The notes beneath the pieces are model-generated. The model did no database searches, was not told where the DNA came from, and saw only the letters and a program-made list of their open reading frames with translations. A DNA stretch of 64,000 bases from Brevundimonas aurantiaca (GTDB lineage Bacteria > Pseudomonadota > Alphaproteobacteria > Caulobacterales > Caulobacteraceae), in the NCBI RefSeq assembly GCF_014199955.1, contig NZ_JACHOQ010000007.1, positions 40,097-104,096 of the forward strand, written 5' to 3'. Position numbers and translations under genes: made by a program. Positions 1-7,673 of the stretch are shown piece after piece. Position 1 is the first letter of the stretch. Every line of letters starts with the position of its first letter.

Positions 1-114
1 GACGGTTCCGACGGGCCCCTGATCGAACAGCGTCAATCCCAGGACGATCAGCAGACACAAGGGCGCGAGCATCGAAACCCCAGGACGGCGGACGGCGGCT
101 TGGCCGTTCCGCAT
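1..114 (-). CDS. Putative membrane protein, N-terminal fragment
   Basis: The first 38 codons of a leftward gene lie here, and the rest runs off the window edge. The ATG at 114-112 begins a short basic stretch, then one hydrophobic segment (about residues 15-30, rich in Leu/Ile/Val), as expected of a signal anchor or small inner-membrane protein. The frame stays open to base 1. No family can be assigned from so little. It is divergent from the NlpC/P60 gene, with about 130 bp between them. Confidence 0.4.
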   Translation of the reverse strand, partial: MRNGQAAVRRPGVSMLAPLCLLIVLGLTLFDQGPVGTV

Positions 115-245
115 CGAGATGGGCGTCCATCGACCAGACGCAAGGTCGGCCTGCGGACGAGAATTCCACAGAAAGACCGTGCCCATTAACGGCCGATTCG
201 GCTTCCGGGGATAAGACTGCCGCTTCAGCCAATGCGAGCCCAGGT

Positions 246-1031
246 TTGACCGACCGCCTCGATCTTCTCCCGCCCGGCGATCGTCTCGCCCGCCCGGACC
301 TGGCCGAACAGGCGCTGGAGGGCCTTGTGCGGGCGGCCGCCTATCGGGCGACCGAAGCCATGTCCTGCCGCGTAGCCGTCGCCGACGTCTGGTCGGACGG
401 GGGCGAGCGGATCGACCAGCTTCTGCATGGCGAGATCTTCGACGTTCTGGATCGGTCGGAGGGCCGGGCCTGGGGTCGGGCGCGCCGCGACGGCGTGGTC
501 GGCTGGGTGGTTCTGGACAGTCTGTCAGCCGGCGCGGCCTTGCCGACGCGAAGGGTGGCTGCGGTCGATGCGGCCCTGCCGCTGAACGCCCTGGTGGTCG
601 AGACGGCGGAGGGCGTTGCGGACGCCGACCTGGCGCCGATCGGAACCTTTGAGCGTGATCCTGTCTCCGTGGCCGAACGCCTGCTGGGCCGGCCGCATGA
701 ACTGGGCGCCCGGTCCTCGGTCTCGACCGACTGTTCGGGTCTGGTGCAGCAGGCCCTGCTGGCCTGCGGCCTGCCGGGGCCGCGCCGGTCCGACGCCCAG
801 GCGGAGCTGGGCCGGGCCGTGTCGGCCGAGGCCCCGGCGCGCGGCGACCTGGTGATCTGGCTGGCGCCCGGCGGCGACCACGACTGGACCGGCCATTCGG
901 CCCTGATGATCGACGCCGAACGGATCATCCACGCCACGGGCGGCAAGGGGGTTCTGATCGAACCCCTCGCCGAGGTCGAGGCCCGGCTGACCGCCGAAGG
1001 CTTTGCGACGGCGATCTTCCGCCGCCTCTGA
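246..1031 (+). CDS. NlpC/P60 family peptidoglycan peptidase with SH3-like domain
   Basis: Predicted cysteine endopeptidase cleaving peptide stems of peptidoglycan or related gamma-glutamyl peptides (family knowledge). The C-terminal half carries the NlpC/P60 signature: Cys in TDCSGLV, His in GHSALM, and a polar residue in IIHATG. Residues of about 40-100 look like a bacterial SH3 domain (VADVWSDGG, DGVVGWV). The length, 261 aa, fits the SH3-NlpC class common in alphaproteobacteria. The start is TTG at 246; no signal peptide is visible, so it may act on cytoplasmic recycled muropeptides. The gene converges on mmcB. Confidence 0.82.
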   Translation: MTDRLDLLPPGDRLARPDLAEQALEGLVRAAAYRATEAMSCRVAVADVWSDGGERIDQLLHGEIFDVLDRSEGRAWGRARRDGVVGWVVLDSLSAGAALPTRRVAAVDAALPLNALVVETAEGVADADLAPIGTFERDPVSVAERLLGRPHELGARSSVSTDCSGLVQQALLACGLPGPRRSDAQAELGRAVSAEAPARGDLVIWLAPGGDHDWTGHSALMIDAERIIHATGGKGVLIEPLAEVEARLTAEGFATAIFRRL

Positions 1032-1073
1032 GACCGGGCGGGACCGTCGGGGTTGTGACGCCCCTAAAAAGAC

Positions 1074-1145
1074 TGTCCGATGTGTCCGATGTGTCCGATG
1101 TGTCCGATGTGTCCGATGTGTCCGATGTGTCCGATGTGTCCGGTT
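1074..1145. repeat. Perfect 9-bp tandem repeat (TGTCCGATG x7)
   Basis: Seven perfect head-to-tail copies of TGTCCGATG span 1074-1136, followed by one decayed copy, TGTCCGGTT (1137-1145). The array sits 42 bp beyond the stop of the NlpC/P60 gene, between two convergent genes, so it is not in an obvious promoter. Its period is a multiple of three, and reading frames through it give low-complexity peptides, which I regard as artefacts. Confidence 0.95.
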
Positions 1146-1337
1146 CAGGCTGCGGCGGGCGGTTTCATTTTTGAAATTCGGCATTGAATCTAGCGAGGGG
1201 AGGACGGTCGGCGTCCTCTCAGTCGGTTCGCCATGTCAAAGACCGGATCGCCAGCCTAGCCCCGGCCGCGCCCCGGTCGCGTCGAACCGCCGGCCTGTTT
1301 CGCAACCGATTGAATCGACGAGGGACTCCTTGCGAAA
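1146..1337. other. Intergenic DNA between convergent genes
   Basis: This stretch, with the tandem array before it, makes a gap of about 306 bp. It holds a small hairpin (GAGGAC at 1200-1205 against GTCCTC at 1213-1218) and no credible coding region or T-tracted terminator. Confidence 0.5.
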
Positions 1338-1793
1338 CTAGGGGCGTTCGTCGCGGAAGGTCCGCAGGGCGCCCAGACGGGCGAAGGCCAGGGTCAGGGC
1401 CTTGCGTCGGGCCGGCGCCAGGGGGGTGGCCGGCGCCTCGCGCACCACCGCCCCGCCGAAGCCGTCGGCGACGATCAGCCCCGGCGCCTCGGGCAGAATG
1501 TCCTGGGGAAACTCGGGCGCCACGGCGAAATAGAAGGCGTCGCAGAAGGGGCCGTACGCCTGCCATTTGCGATCGACGCGATAGTCGTCGACGCCGGACT
1601 TCACCTCGCAGATGACGACGTCGCCGCGCGGCCCCAGGGCCATGACGTCGGCGCGTCGCCCATTGGGCAGGCCGACCTCCAGCAAGGGCGCATAGCCCAG
1701 GTCCAGCATCAGCCGCGCCGCCCCGCGCGTGACCGAAAGCGTGGTTTCCGGCCGGCTGAAGACCAGTTCGAGATGAAGGGCGGCGGCGGCCAT
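1338..1793 (-). CDS. mmcB: MmcB family DNA repair protein
   Basis: MmcB proteins (PF06319) are small PD-(D/E)XK-fold nuclease-like proteins found with the ImuA-ImuB-DnaE2 damage-induced mutagenesis system of alphaproteobacteria (family knowledge). The 151-aa product shows the expected core: RADVMAL, then DVVICEVKSG with the acidic and lysine residues of the nuclease fold, then the DYRVDRKWQAY and CDAFYFAV segments. No imu genes lie nearby, and no LexA-type box is obvious upstream. The gene is 47 bp downstream of the toxin-antitoxin pair, in the same direction. Confidence 0.85.
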   Translation of the reverse strand: MAAAALHLELVFSRPETTLSVTRGAARLMLDLGYAPLLEVGLPNGRRADVMALGPRGDVVICEVKSGVDDYRVDRKWQAYGPFCDAFYFAVAPEFPQDILPEAPGLIVADGFGGAVVREAPATPLAPARRKALTLAFARLGALRTFRDERP

Positions 1794-1840
1794 GCCGACT
1801 TTATGTTCCGGCTATGTTCCGAACGCAAGCGGCAGATCAT

Positions 1841-2131
1841 TCATGCCGCGCGCAGGGCGTCGCGGGCCTGGGACGGCAGTCGGGCGATGACCGACAGATA
1901 GGCGCTGGCGGTCGCATCCGGCTGACGGCGGCCCTGTTCCCAGCCCTTCAACGTCGCCAAGGGGATGCGATAGGCGGTCGCGAACGCCTGTTGCGACAGG
2001 CCCAGCCCCTCGCGGATCGCGCGCACGTTGGGAACGTCGATCGTGTGGAGGCCGGCCGGCTCGCCGGCGCCGCGCGCATGGTCGGCGGCCTCCTGCATCG
2101 CTGCGATCAGATCCTGTCCAAAGGTGCTCAT
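1841..2131 (-). CDS. Type II antitoxin, XRE-family helix-turn-helix protein
   Basis: A 96-aa Cro/C1-type helix-turn-helix protein. Residues of about 35-75 contain the HTH core (REGLGLSQQAFATAYRIP, then LKGWEQGRRQPD). Its ATG overlaps the stop of the upstream toxin-like gene in an ATGA arrangement, so the two are translationally coupled in toxin-first (HigBA-like) order. The expected role is to bind the toxin and repress the operon (family knowledge). The HTH closely resembles antitoxins of the HigA/NadS type. Confidence 0.8.
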   Translation of the reverse strand: MSTFGQDLIAAMQEAADHARGAGEPAGLHTIDVPNVRAIREGLGLSQQAFATAYRIPLATLKGWEQGRRQPDATASAYLSVIARLPSQARDALRAA

Positions 2132-2487
2132 TGCCTGTCTCCTTCTCTGTCCGCAGCGGCCTTGATGGCGCCGGCCAATGCGGACACCGTCCTTTTCTCA
2201 TCCGACGTCAGATCGGTCGCCTGCGCCTTGGCGTAGGCCAGCAACAGGTACAGCGGGCAGTCGGGGCGATAATAGAAATAGATCACCCTGGCGCCGCCGC
2301 GCTTGCCGCTGCCCGATCGTCCCCAGCGCAGCTTGCGCACGCCGCCCGTGCCGGGGATCAGGTCGCCTGTTTCCGGATTGCGCGCCACGTAATCAATGAG
2401 CGCAGCCCGTTCCTCATCGCTCCATATCGTTCCGGCCGAGCGCACGAAGGCCTGCGTCTCGGCGACGGTGATCGGGCGCGTCTGCAT
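2128..2487 (-). CDS. RelE/HigB-type toxin
   Basis: A 119-aa protein of the RelE/ParE superfamily. The beta-strand core reads GTGGVRKLRWGRSGSGKRGG, then ARVIYFYYRPDCPLYLLLAYAK, followed by a helix starting near TSDEKRTV. Basic residues in the glycine-rich loop match the RNA-contact face of RelE mRNA interferases (family knowledge). It forms a two-gene operon with the downstream antitoxin, overlapping by 4 bp. Toxin activity is inferred from the fold and gene pairing. Confidence 0.8.
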   Translation of the reverse strand: MQTRPITVAETQAFVRSAGTIWSDEERAALIDYVARNPETGDLIPGTGGVRKLRWGRSGSGKRGGARVIYFYYRPDCPLYLLLAYAKAQATDLTSDEKRTVSALAGAIKAAADREGDRQ

Positions 2488-2596
2488 CGACCGAGATATA
2501 CGTCAATGACGCCCACACTTCAATCCGGCGGCGACACTGAATTGGGCCGAGAAGGACGGGGTGCGAGATTGCGCCCCGTCTTAGGCGATCTCCGCC

Positions 2597-3130
2597 TTAC
2601 GCGATCTCTTCGACATGGCCGTCCAGGCCCATCAGGGCCAGTTCGACCTCCAGATGGGGGTGGCGCTGTTTGATGGCGTCGCGCAGGGCGTGAAGCTCCT
2701 GCGTATGGACCGCCAGTTCCTTTTCGGGAGTGTCCACCGTCTCGGCGCCCAGGATGACCTTGTAGGCGCCGCAGTCGCGGTGGTCGATCACCACGACCTT
2801 GTGGATGTGATGCAGGTCGATGGCGACGTCCAGATGGCTCCAGAAGGTCTGGCCCCAGCTGGGGAATTTGTCGGTCAGGGCGCCCAGGGAGGCGCCGGCC
2901 AGAACGACGTGGTCGTATTTGTCGTGCAGACCGTGGCCTTCCATATAGGCGACGGTGTCGTCGGTGAGGCGGTAGTCCATGCAGGTCAGCAGCAGGATTT
3001 CCGTATGGCCCCGCGCCCGGGCTACGCCCGGCGCCAGGGTGGACAGAAGGCTGACCCCGCCGGCCATGGCCAAGAGGCCGAAGGCGCCGCGGCGGGACAG
3101 GGACGGGGTGTGGGCGCAGCAGTCGGGCAT
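2597..3130 (-). CDS. Tat-exported beta-carbonic anhydrase family protein
   Basis: Predicted zinc enzyme interconverting CO2 and bicarbonate. Ligands are visible: Cys50, Asp52 and Arg54 in LTCMDYRL, and His117/Cys120 in DHRDCGAY, the CxDxR...HxxC set of beta-class enzymes. The N-terminus has a twin-arginine leader (SRRGAFGLL at 12-20, then a hydrophobic run ending ARA), so the product is probably exported folded to the periplasm. The total length of 177 aa gives a mature domain shorter than classical 200-220 aa beta enzymes. It stands alone, about 110 bp from the toxin gene. Confidence 0.78.
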   Translation of the reverse strand: MPDCCAHTPSLSRRGAFGLLAMAGGVSLLSTLAPGVARARGHTEILLLTCMDYRLTDDTVAYMEGHGLHDKYDHVVLAGASLGALTDKFPSWGQTFWSHLDVAIDLHHIHKVVVIDHRDCGAYKVILGAETVDTPEKELAVHTQELHALRDAIKQRHPHLEVELALMGLDGHVEEIA

Positions 3131-3264
3131 GGCGATCGCTCCGGATTGATCAGGCGATCACGGGTATCGGCGTTCGTTCAGTGCGCATAGTTCGTACCCT
3201 TCCGGAGCCGGTTGACAACCTGTCGTTAACGATCGCGCATCGGGTCCGCCTCAACCGATCAGGC

Positions 3265-3783
3265 TTAACGGCCGGTGCTGACGACCCGGCTCATGTCCAG
3301 CCCCAGGGCCCTGGCGCGGGCCAGCAGGCGGGCGCGATCCGCCGCCGAGGCGTTCTGGTCACGATGCCAGATCCACCAGTCCGACTTGTTTGGGAGGGCC
3401 AGGATGGCCCAGTCGTAGTTCGGGTCGTGATCCCAGACCCAGTAGTTCTGACCCGCCAGGCCGCCGAAGCTGAGCAGGCCGGGCAGGGTGAAGCGGAATT
3501 TGGCGTTGGTGGTCGTGTCGGTGATCCGGGCGGCGGCGCGCAGGGTTTCGTTGCGGCCGTCGGCGAGACGGGTGCAGGTGACGACCAGGCCGTACCGGTC
3601 GGGTCGGTCCAGGGGCGTGAAGTCGATCTGGGCCCGGCTGCAGTCCTTCTGGACGTCGTTGTGGCTGCGCTCGATCTCGAACCATCGGCCGTCGAACCGG
3701 TCCAGATCGACGGCGCGCGACTGGGCCAGGGCTGCGGACGGCGCAATGATGAGCGAGGCGGCGATTAGGGTGGCGCGAAGCAT
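3265..3783 (-). CDS. Lipocalin family protein (Blc-like)
   Basis: A periplasmic or outer-membrane-associated beta-barrel binding hydrophobic ligands (family knowledge). After a Sec signal (about residues 1-20, ending ALAQ) comes the lipocalin start motif FDGRWFEIERSHNDVQKDCS (GxW region with a Cys), then strands including RYGLVVTCTRLADG and NYWVWDHDPNYDWAIL, the last matching the conserved YD-A-I segment of bacterial lipocalins. I chose ATG 3783 because it opens the signal peptide; the frame extends 22 codons upstream without signal character. No lipobox Cys is present, unlike E. coli Blc. Confidence 0.8.
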   Translation of the reverse strand: MLRATLIAASLIIAPSAALAQSRAVDLDRFDGRWFEIERSHNDVQKDCSRAQIDFTPLDRPDRYGLVVTCTRLADGRNETLRAAARITDTTTNAKFRFTLPGLLSFGGLAGQNYWVWDHDPNYDWAILALPNKSDWWIWHRDQNASAADRARLLARARALGLDMSRVVSTGR

Positions 3784-4086
3784 TGGGCGTTGTTCTCGTT
3801 GATCTCGCCTTGATACGCCCGACGGCGCGGCGCGGTTGCCTCCACCCACAGCGACGCCTCAGCCGGGCGAAATCCGCAGCGAGGCGCCGGCCCGGGCCTG
3901 AAATCGAAAAATCCCGACACCTGTCGCAGTTCTGAGACAGGGGCGCTCCGCCATCTCGAACCTTGGTCTGCGGGGCAGGATGAAGTTCACGCCTCGTTAA
4001 GAGCGCCGATTGCCTCAGTAAATCGAAATAGAGATGCCAATATCGCATATGCTTAGGCCCAAAAGTATTTAGAAAGGCGAGACGAA

Positions 4087-5631
4087 ATGTCTGACATCAG
4101 TGAGAAAATCGTCACCTGGAACGCGCAGCAGCGTGAAGTGGGTGAAGTGGTCTATAAGCGCGCAGGCAAACATCTCGAACAGGCCCTGCTGGACGCCTAT
4201 CGCGTAATCGACCCGACGCTGGACGCCCTGCCTCGTGACGTGTGGGAGAACGAGAAGCGGAAGTTCGCCTTCATTTCGCGCGGCGACTTTCCGCCCGAAT
4301 ATTTCGAACAGCAGGCGGTGATTACCGAGAACATCTCGAGCAGCCTCGACTACGCGACCTATTTGAGCAAGACCTATGCGGCCTACGCCGCCGGTCTGGC
4401 CTCGGGGCTGGTGAAGGAAAAGCCCTGGAACGAGAAGGCCGACCATGCCCTGATGCTCAGCCTGATGCGGTCGGTCTTTTCTGACGCCAGCGTCGTCATG
4501 TTCAACTATTTCCAGATCCTGAACGCCAAGGCCGACGAGGAGCGCGCCCTGGTCGAGGCGGAGCGGCGGCGCGTCGCCGAGGAGCAGGATGCGGTGGTCG
4601 CCGCCCTGGCCGACAGTCTGAACCGGCTGGCGCGCGGCGATCTGACGGCGGTGATCACCGCGCCGTTCAACGGGCGCTATCAGCAGATCAAGGACGATTT
4701 CAACGCGGCGATCGACAGTCTGCGCGAGGCCATGAGCGCGATTTCGACCTCCACCAGCGGGCTGCGGGCCGGCTCGGACGAGATCGCCTCGGCCTCGGAC
4801 GACCTGTCGCGCCGCACCGAACAGCAGGCGGCCAGTCTGGAACAGACCGCCGCCGCCCTGGACCAGATCACCGCCACCGTGAAACGCAGCGCCGAGGGCG
4901 CAAAACAGGCCTCCGCCGCCGCCTCCGACGCCACCGTCGGCGCCGCCCGCTCAGGCGAGGAGATGCAGGAAGCGGTCGCCGCCATGGGCGAGATCGAGGA
5001 AAGCTCAAAACAGATCACCAACATCATCGGGGTGATCGACGAAATCGCCTTCCAGACCAATCTTCTGGCCCTGAACGCAGGGGTGGAGGCGGCGCGCGCC
5101 GGGGACGCCGGGCGCGGCTTCGCCGTGGTGGCCCAGGAGGTCCGGGCCCTGGCTCAGCGCTCGGCCGAGGCGGCGCGCGAGATCAAGGCCCTAATCGCCA
5201 ACAGCACGGCCCAGGTCGAGCGCGGCGTCAAACTGGTCGGAGAGACAGGCAAGGCCCTGGGGGGGATCGTCAAGCGGATCGCCGACATCGACGGGCTGGT
5301 GTCCGAAATCGCCCAGTCGTCGCAGGAACAGTCCACGGGGCTGAACGAGGTCAACACCGCCGTCAATCAGATGGACCAGGTCACCCAGCAGAACGCGGCC
5401 ATGGTGGAGGAGACCACCGCCGCCGCCGCCAATCTGCGGACCGAGGCGGGCGAGCTGGAACGGCTGGTGGCGCGGTTCCAGACCGGAGAGGCCGCCAACC
5501 GGCCTCAGCCGGCCCAGGCCGGCCGCCACGCCCCGGCCGACAATCCGGTCGGTAAGGCCCAAAGACGGCTCGCCGTCGCGGTCGGAGCCACCCAGGGCAA
5601 TACTGCGCTCAAGGACTGGGAAGAGTTCTGA
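4087..5631 (+). CDS. Soluble methyl-accepting chemotaxis protein with protoglobin-like sensor
   Basis: A 514-aa cytoplasmic chemoreceptor with no transmembrane segment. Residues of about 10-160 resemble the protoglobin/globin-coupled sensor fold (WENEKRKF, GDFPPEYF, then a long helix). About 170-225 is HAMP-like. About 230-460 is the methyl-accepting helical hairpin with the invariant tip EIAFQTNLLALNAGVEAARAG. The last five residues, DWEEF, match the xWExF docking pentapeptide used by CheR/CheB. By alignment with HemAT-type sensors the proximal heme His position is Asn82, and the only sensor-region histidines are H29 and H120, so heme binding is doubtful. The gene is monocistronic with RBS AAAGGCGAG. 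Confidence 0.85.
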   Translation: MSDISEKIVTWNAQQREVGEVVYKRAGKHLEQALLDAYRVIDPTLDALPRDVWENEKRKFAFISRGDFPPEYFEQQAVITENISSSLDYATYLSKTYAAYAAGLASGLVKEKPWNEKADHALMLSLMRSVFSDASVVMFNYFQILNAKADEERALVEAERRRVAEEQDAVVAALADSLNRLARGDLTAVITAPFNGRYQQIKDDFNAAIDSLREAMSAISTSTSGLRAGSDEIASASDDLSRRTEQQAASLEQTAAALDQITATVKRSAEGAKQASAAASDATVGAARSGEEMQEAVAAMGEIEESSKQITNIIGVIDEIAFQTNLLALNAGVEAARAGDAGRGFAVVAQEVRALAQRSAEAAREIKALIANSTAQVERGVKLVGETGKALGGIVKRIADIDGLVSEIAQSSQEQSTGLNEVNTAVNQMDQVTQQNAAMVEETTAAAANLRTEAGELERLVARFQTGEAANRPQPAQAGRHAPADNPVGKAQRRLAVAVGATQGNTALKDWEEF

Positions 5632-5655
5632 CGCGCCCCCGGCGCCTGGTCGGCT

Positions 5656-6204
5656 CTAACCCGCCAGGGCGAGGCGGTTCCTGCCCCAGTCGGCGCGCGT
5701 CTGGCCCCACAGATGGACGGGCAGGTCGGCGAAGGGCTCGGGCAGGCGGGTGGGGCCGCGCAAAGTCGAGCCCAGCCGTTCGGCCAGCCGGATCGAGGCC
5801 GTATTGTCCAGGTCGATCGTGTGCACCACCTCGTCCCAGCCCAGGACGTCGAAGGCGTAGTCGATCGCAGCGGCGGCGGCTTCCAGCGCATAGCCCCGTC
5901 CCGTGGCGTCAGGGTGCAGGGACCAACCGACCTCCGGCCCCGGCCAGCCGTGGGGTCGCCACGGCCCGATCCGTCCGAGCCACCGGTCGGTGGTTTTCTC
6001 AAGCACCGAGAAGAAGCTTTCGCCGGTCAGGCTCCAGGCGCCGGCGACGGTCGCCATGATCCGCCAGGTTTCGGCCGGCGTCTTGGGGCCGCCGATGAAG
6101 CGCGTCGCATCGGGATCGGCCTGGAACTCGGCCCAACGCGGAAAATCCTCCATCCTCGGGGGACGCAGGGTCAACCGTTCGGTCTCGATACGGATCTCGG
6201 TCAC
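5656..6204 (-). CDS. GNAT family N-acetyltransferase (RimJ/RimL-like)
   Basis: Predicted acetyl-CoA-dependent acyltransferase of unknown acceptor. The N-terminus (IETERLTLRPPRMEDFPRW) and the acetyl-CoA-binding segment (GWSLHPDATGRGYALEA, about residues 92-108) are typical of RimJ/RimL-like GNATs, followed by the strand-helix VVHTIDLDNTASIRLAERLG. At 182 aa it is full length. It overlaps thpR by 4 bp (ATGA), so the two are probably co-translated. Confidence 0.85.
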   Translation of the reverse strand: MTEIRIETERLTLRPPRMEDFPRWAEFQADPDATRFIGGPKTPAETWRIMATVAGAWSLTGESFFSVLEKTTDRWLGRIGPWRPHGWPGPEVGWSLHPDATGRGYALEAAAAAIDYAFDVLGWDEVVHTIDLDNTASIRLAERLGSTLRGPTRLPEPFADLPVHLWGQTRADWGRNRLALAG

Positions 6205-6740
6205 AGCAGATACTCCCGCTCCAGCTCATAGTGACTGCCGTCGTCGGTCAGGACGCTGGAATAGAGGCCGAACCGGTCGATGCGGATTGGCGGCGAATGC
6301 AGCAGATTGTGGCCCGCCATCCAGGCGCCGATCCGGCCCGGATTGGTCTGGGGCTTAAGATAGGCCAGGGTGACGTGGGGGCGATAGTCGCGCTTCTCCA
6401 GGACGATGTTCGCCCGCTCGCCCGCCTTCCTGCAGCGACCGGCCAGGACCGAGAGGGGTTCGTTGGGCGTCTCGACGCCGGCCCAAATCGTGTGGCTGCG
6501 ATGGTTGTCGCCGAAGGCGCCGACCCCCTTCAGCACGATCTCGAAGGGGGCGCCGGCCACGCGGGCCAGTTCGGACGCCAGGTCGTCGGCCCGCCGCTCG
6601 TCGGTCTCGCCGTAGAAGGCCAGGGTGACGTGCAGGGCCTCCAGCGGCCGCCAGCGGGCGCCGGGTAGGCCGGACTGACGCCGTTGCAGGGTCTCGCCGA
6701 CGTCCGGCGGCAGGGTCAGGGCGGTGAACAGACGCAACAT
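6201..6740 (-). CDS. thpR: RNA 2',3'-cyclic phosphodiesterase
   Basis: ThpR/LigT family 2H phosphoesterase, which opens 2',3'-cyclic phosphate RNA ends to 2'-phosphates (family knowledge). Both HxT catalytic motifs are present, HVTLAF and HVTLAY, about 80 residues apart, in a 179-aa protein of usual size. Start: the ATG at 6740 (MLRLFTAL) matches the family N-terminus; an in-frame ATG 18 codons upstream adds nothing typical. It is the first gene of a two-gene operon with the acetyltransferase. Confidence 0.88.
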   Translation of the reverse strand: MLRLFTALTLPPDVGETLQRRQSGLPGARWRPLEALHVTLAFYGETDERRADDLASELARVAGAPFEIVLKGVGAFGDNHRSHTIWAGVETPNEPLSVLAGRCRKAGERANIVLEKRDYRPHVTLAYLKPQTNPGRIGAWMAGHNLLHSPPIRIDRFGLYSSVLTDDGSHYELEREYLL

Positions 6741-6759
6741 GCGACTGTTGGTAGCGGTC

Positions 6760-6784
6760 GGAACCGCCGCTTCCAAGTCCGGTT
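6760..6784 (+). promoter_or_regulatory. Candidate sigma-EcfG-type promoter
   Basis: GGAAC (6760-6764), a 16-bp spacer, then GGTT (6781-6784). The alphaproteobacterial general stress sigma factor (EcfG/SigT) prefers GGAAC-N16/17-CGTT, so there is one mismatch. It lies 88 bp before the start of the Bax-inhibitor-1 gene. Motif match only; no expression evidence. Confidence 0.35.
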
Positions 6785-6871
6785 TTCCTTGCACTGGGAG
6801 CCTCGGCTTCCGATATTCAAGGCCTGTGACCGGGGAAGTCTCCCCGGCCGACTCGGAGAAGGTTCGTCGCC

Positions 6872-7621
6872 ATGAGCGATTTCAACAACGGCTACGCCCG
6901 CCCGCTTCCGCAGACGGCCGACATGTCGGTCGACGCCGGCCTGCGCAGCTTCATGCTGGGCGTCTACAACAAGCTGGCCCTGGGCCTCGTTGTCGCGGCG
7001 GCCCTGGCCTATGTCACCGGCAATGTGCCGGCGGTGCAGCAACTGCTGTTCGGCGTGACGCCGGACGGCCGCGTCGGCCTGACGGTCCTGGGCATGGCGG
7101 TCCAGTTCTCGCCCCTGGTTCTGCTGTTCGGCTCGATGTTCTTCATGAAGAACCCGACGGCCAAGGGGGTGAACCTGCTCTATTGGGCCGTTGTCGCCTC
7201 GATCGGCGCGGGCCTGGGCATTCTGTTCCTGCGCTATACGGGCGCCTCGCTGGCCTCGACCTTCCTGGTCACGGCGGCGGCCTTCGGCGGTCTGAGCCTA
7301 GTGGGCTACACCACCAAGAAAGACCTGTCGGGCATGGGCACCTTCCTGATCATGGGCGTGATCGGCCTGATCATCGCCATGATCGTCAACATGTTCCTGC
7401 AATCCGGGACCTTCTATCTGATCATCTCGGGCCTGGGCGTGCTGATCTTCGCGGGCCTCATCGCCTATGACACCCAGCGTCTGAAGATGACCTATTACGC
7501 CCTGGGCGGCGACCAGAACGCCATGGGCGTGGCCACGGGCTTCGGCGCGCTGAGCCTGTTCATCAACTTCGTGAACCTGTTCCAGTTCCTGCTGGCCTTC
7601 ATGGGCGGCAACCGGAACTGA
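6872..7621 (+). CDS. Bax inhibitor-1/YccA family membrane protein
   Basis: A 249-aa inner-membrane protein of the Bax inhibitor-1 (TMBIM) family, related to E. coli YbhL/YccA, whose members are calcium-leak or protease-modulating proteins (family knowledge; function here unknown). About seven hydrophobic helices are visible, from LGLVVAAALAYVTG near residue 40 to the end, with the conserved GLIAYDTQRLK segment near 195-205 bearing the family aspartate. ATG 6872 follows GGAGAAGG. A strong terminator follows. The upstream promoter may be stress-type. Confidence 0.9.
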   Translation: MSDFNNGYARPLPQTADMSVDAGLRSFMLGVYNKLALGLVVAAALAYVTGNVPAVQQLLFGVTPDGRVGLTVLGMAVQFSPLVLLFGSMFFMKNPTAKGVNLLYWAVVASIGAGLGILFLRYTGASLASTFLVTAAAFGGLSLVGYTTKKDLSGMGTFLIMGVIGLIIAMIVNMFLQSGTFYLIISGLGVLIFAGLIAYDTQRLKMTYYALGGDQNAMGVATGFGALSLFINFVNLFQFLLAFMGGNRN

Positions 7622-7644
7622 GATTGGTCGCAAGACGGATGCGG

Positions 7645-7671
7645 AAAGGGCCCCTCGCGGGGCCCTTTTTT
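7645..7671 (+). terminator. Rho-independent terminator after the Bax-inhibitor-1 gene
   Basis: Perfect 10-bp stem AAAGGGCCCC / GGGGCCCTTT with loop TCGC, running into TTTTTT. It ends 3 bp before the 3' end of the convergent DUF2794 gene. Confidence 0.92.
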
Positions 7672-7673
7672 GG

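Noticed and set aside
1074..1145. CRISPR array
   Set aside because: Direct 9-bp repeats with no spacers; no cas genes anywhere in the window.
1003..1184. Cys/Val/Arg or Thr/His/Arg repeat peptides encoded across the 9-bp tandem array
   Set aside because: They arise because the repeat length is a multiple of three; no start signal or conserved flanks.
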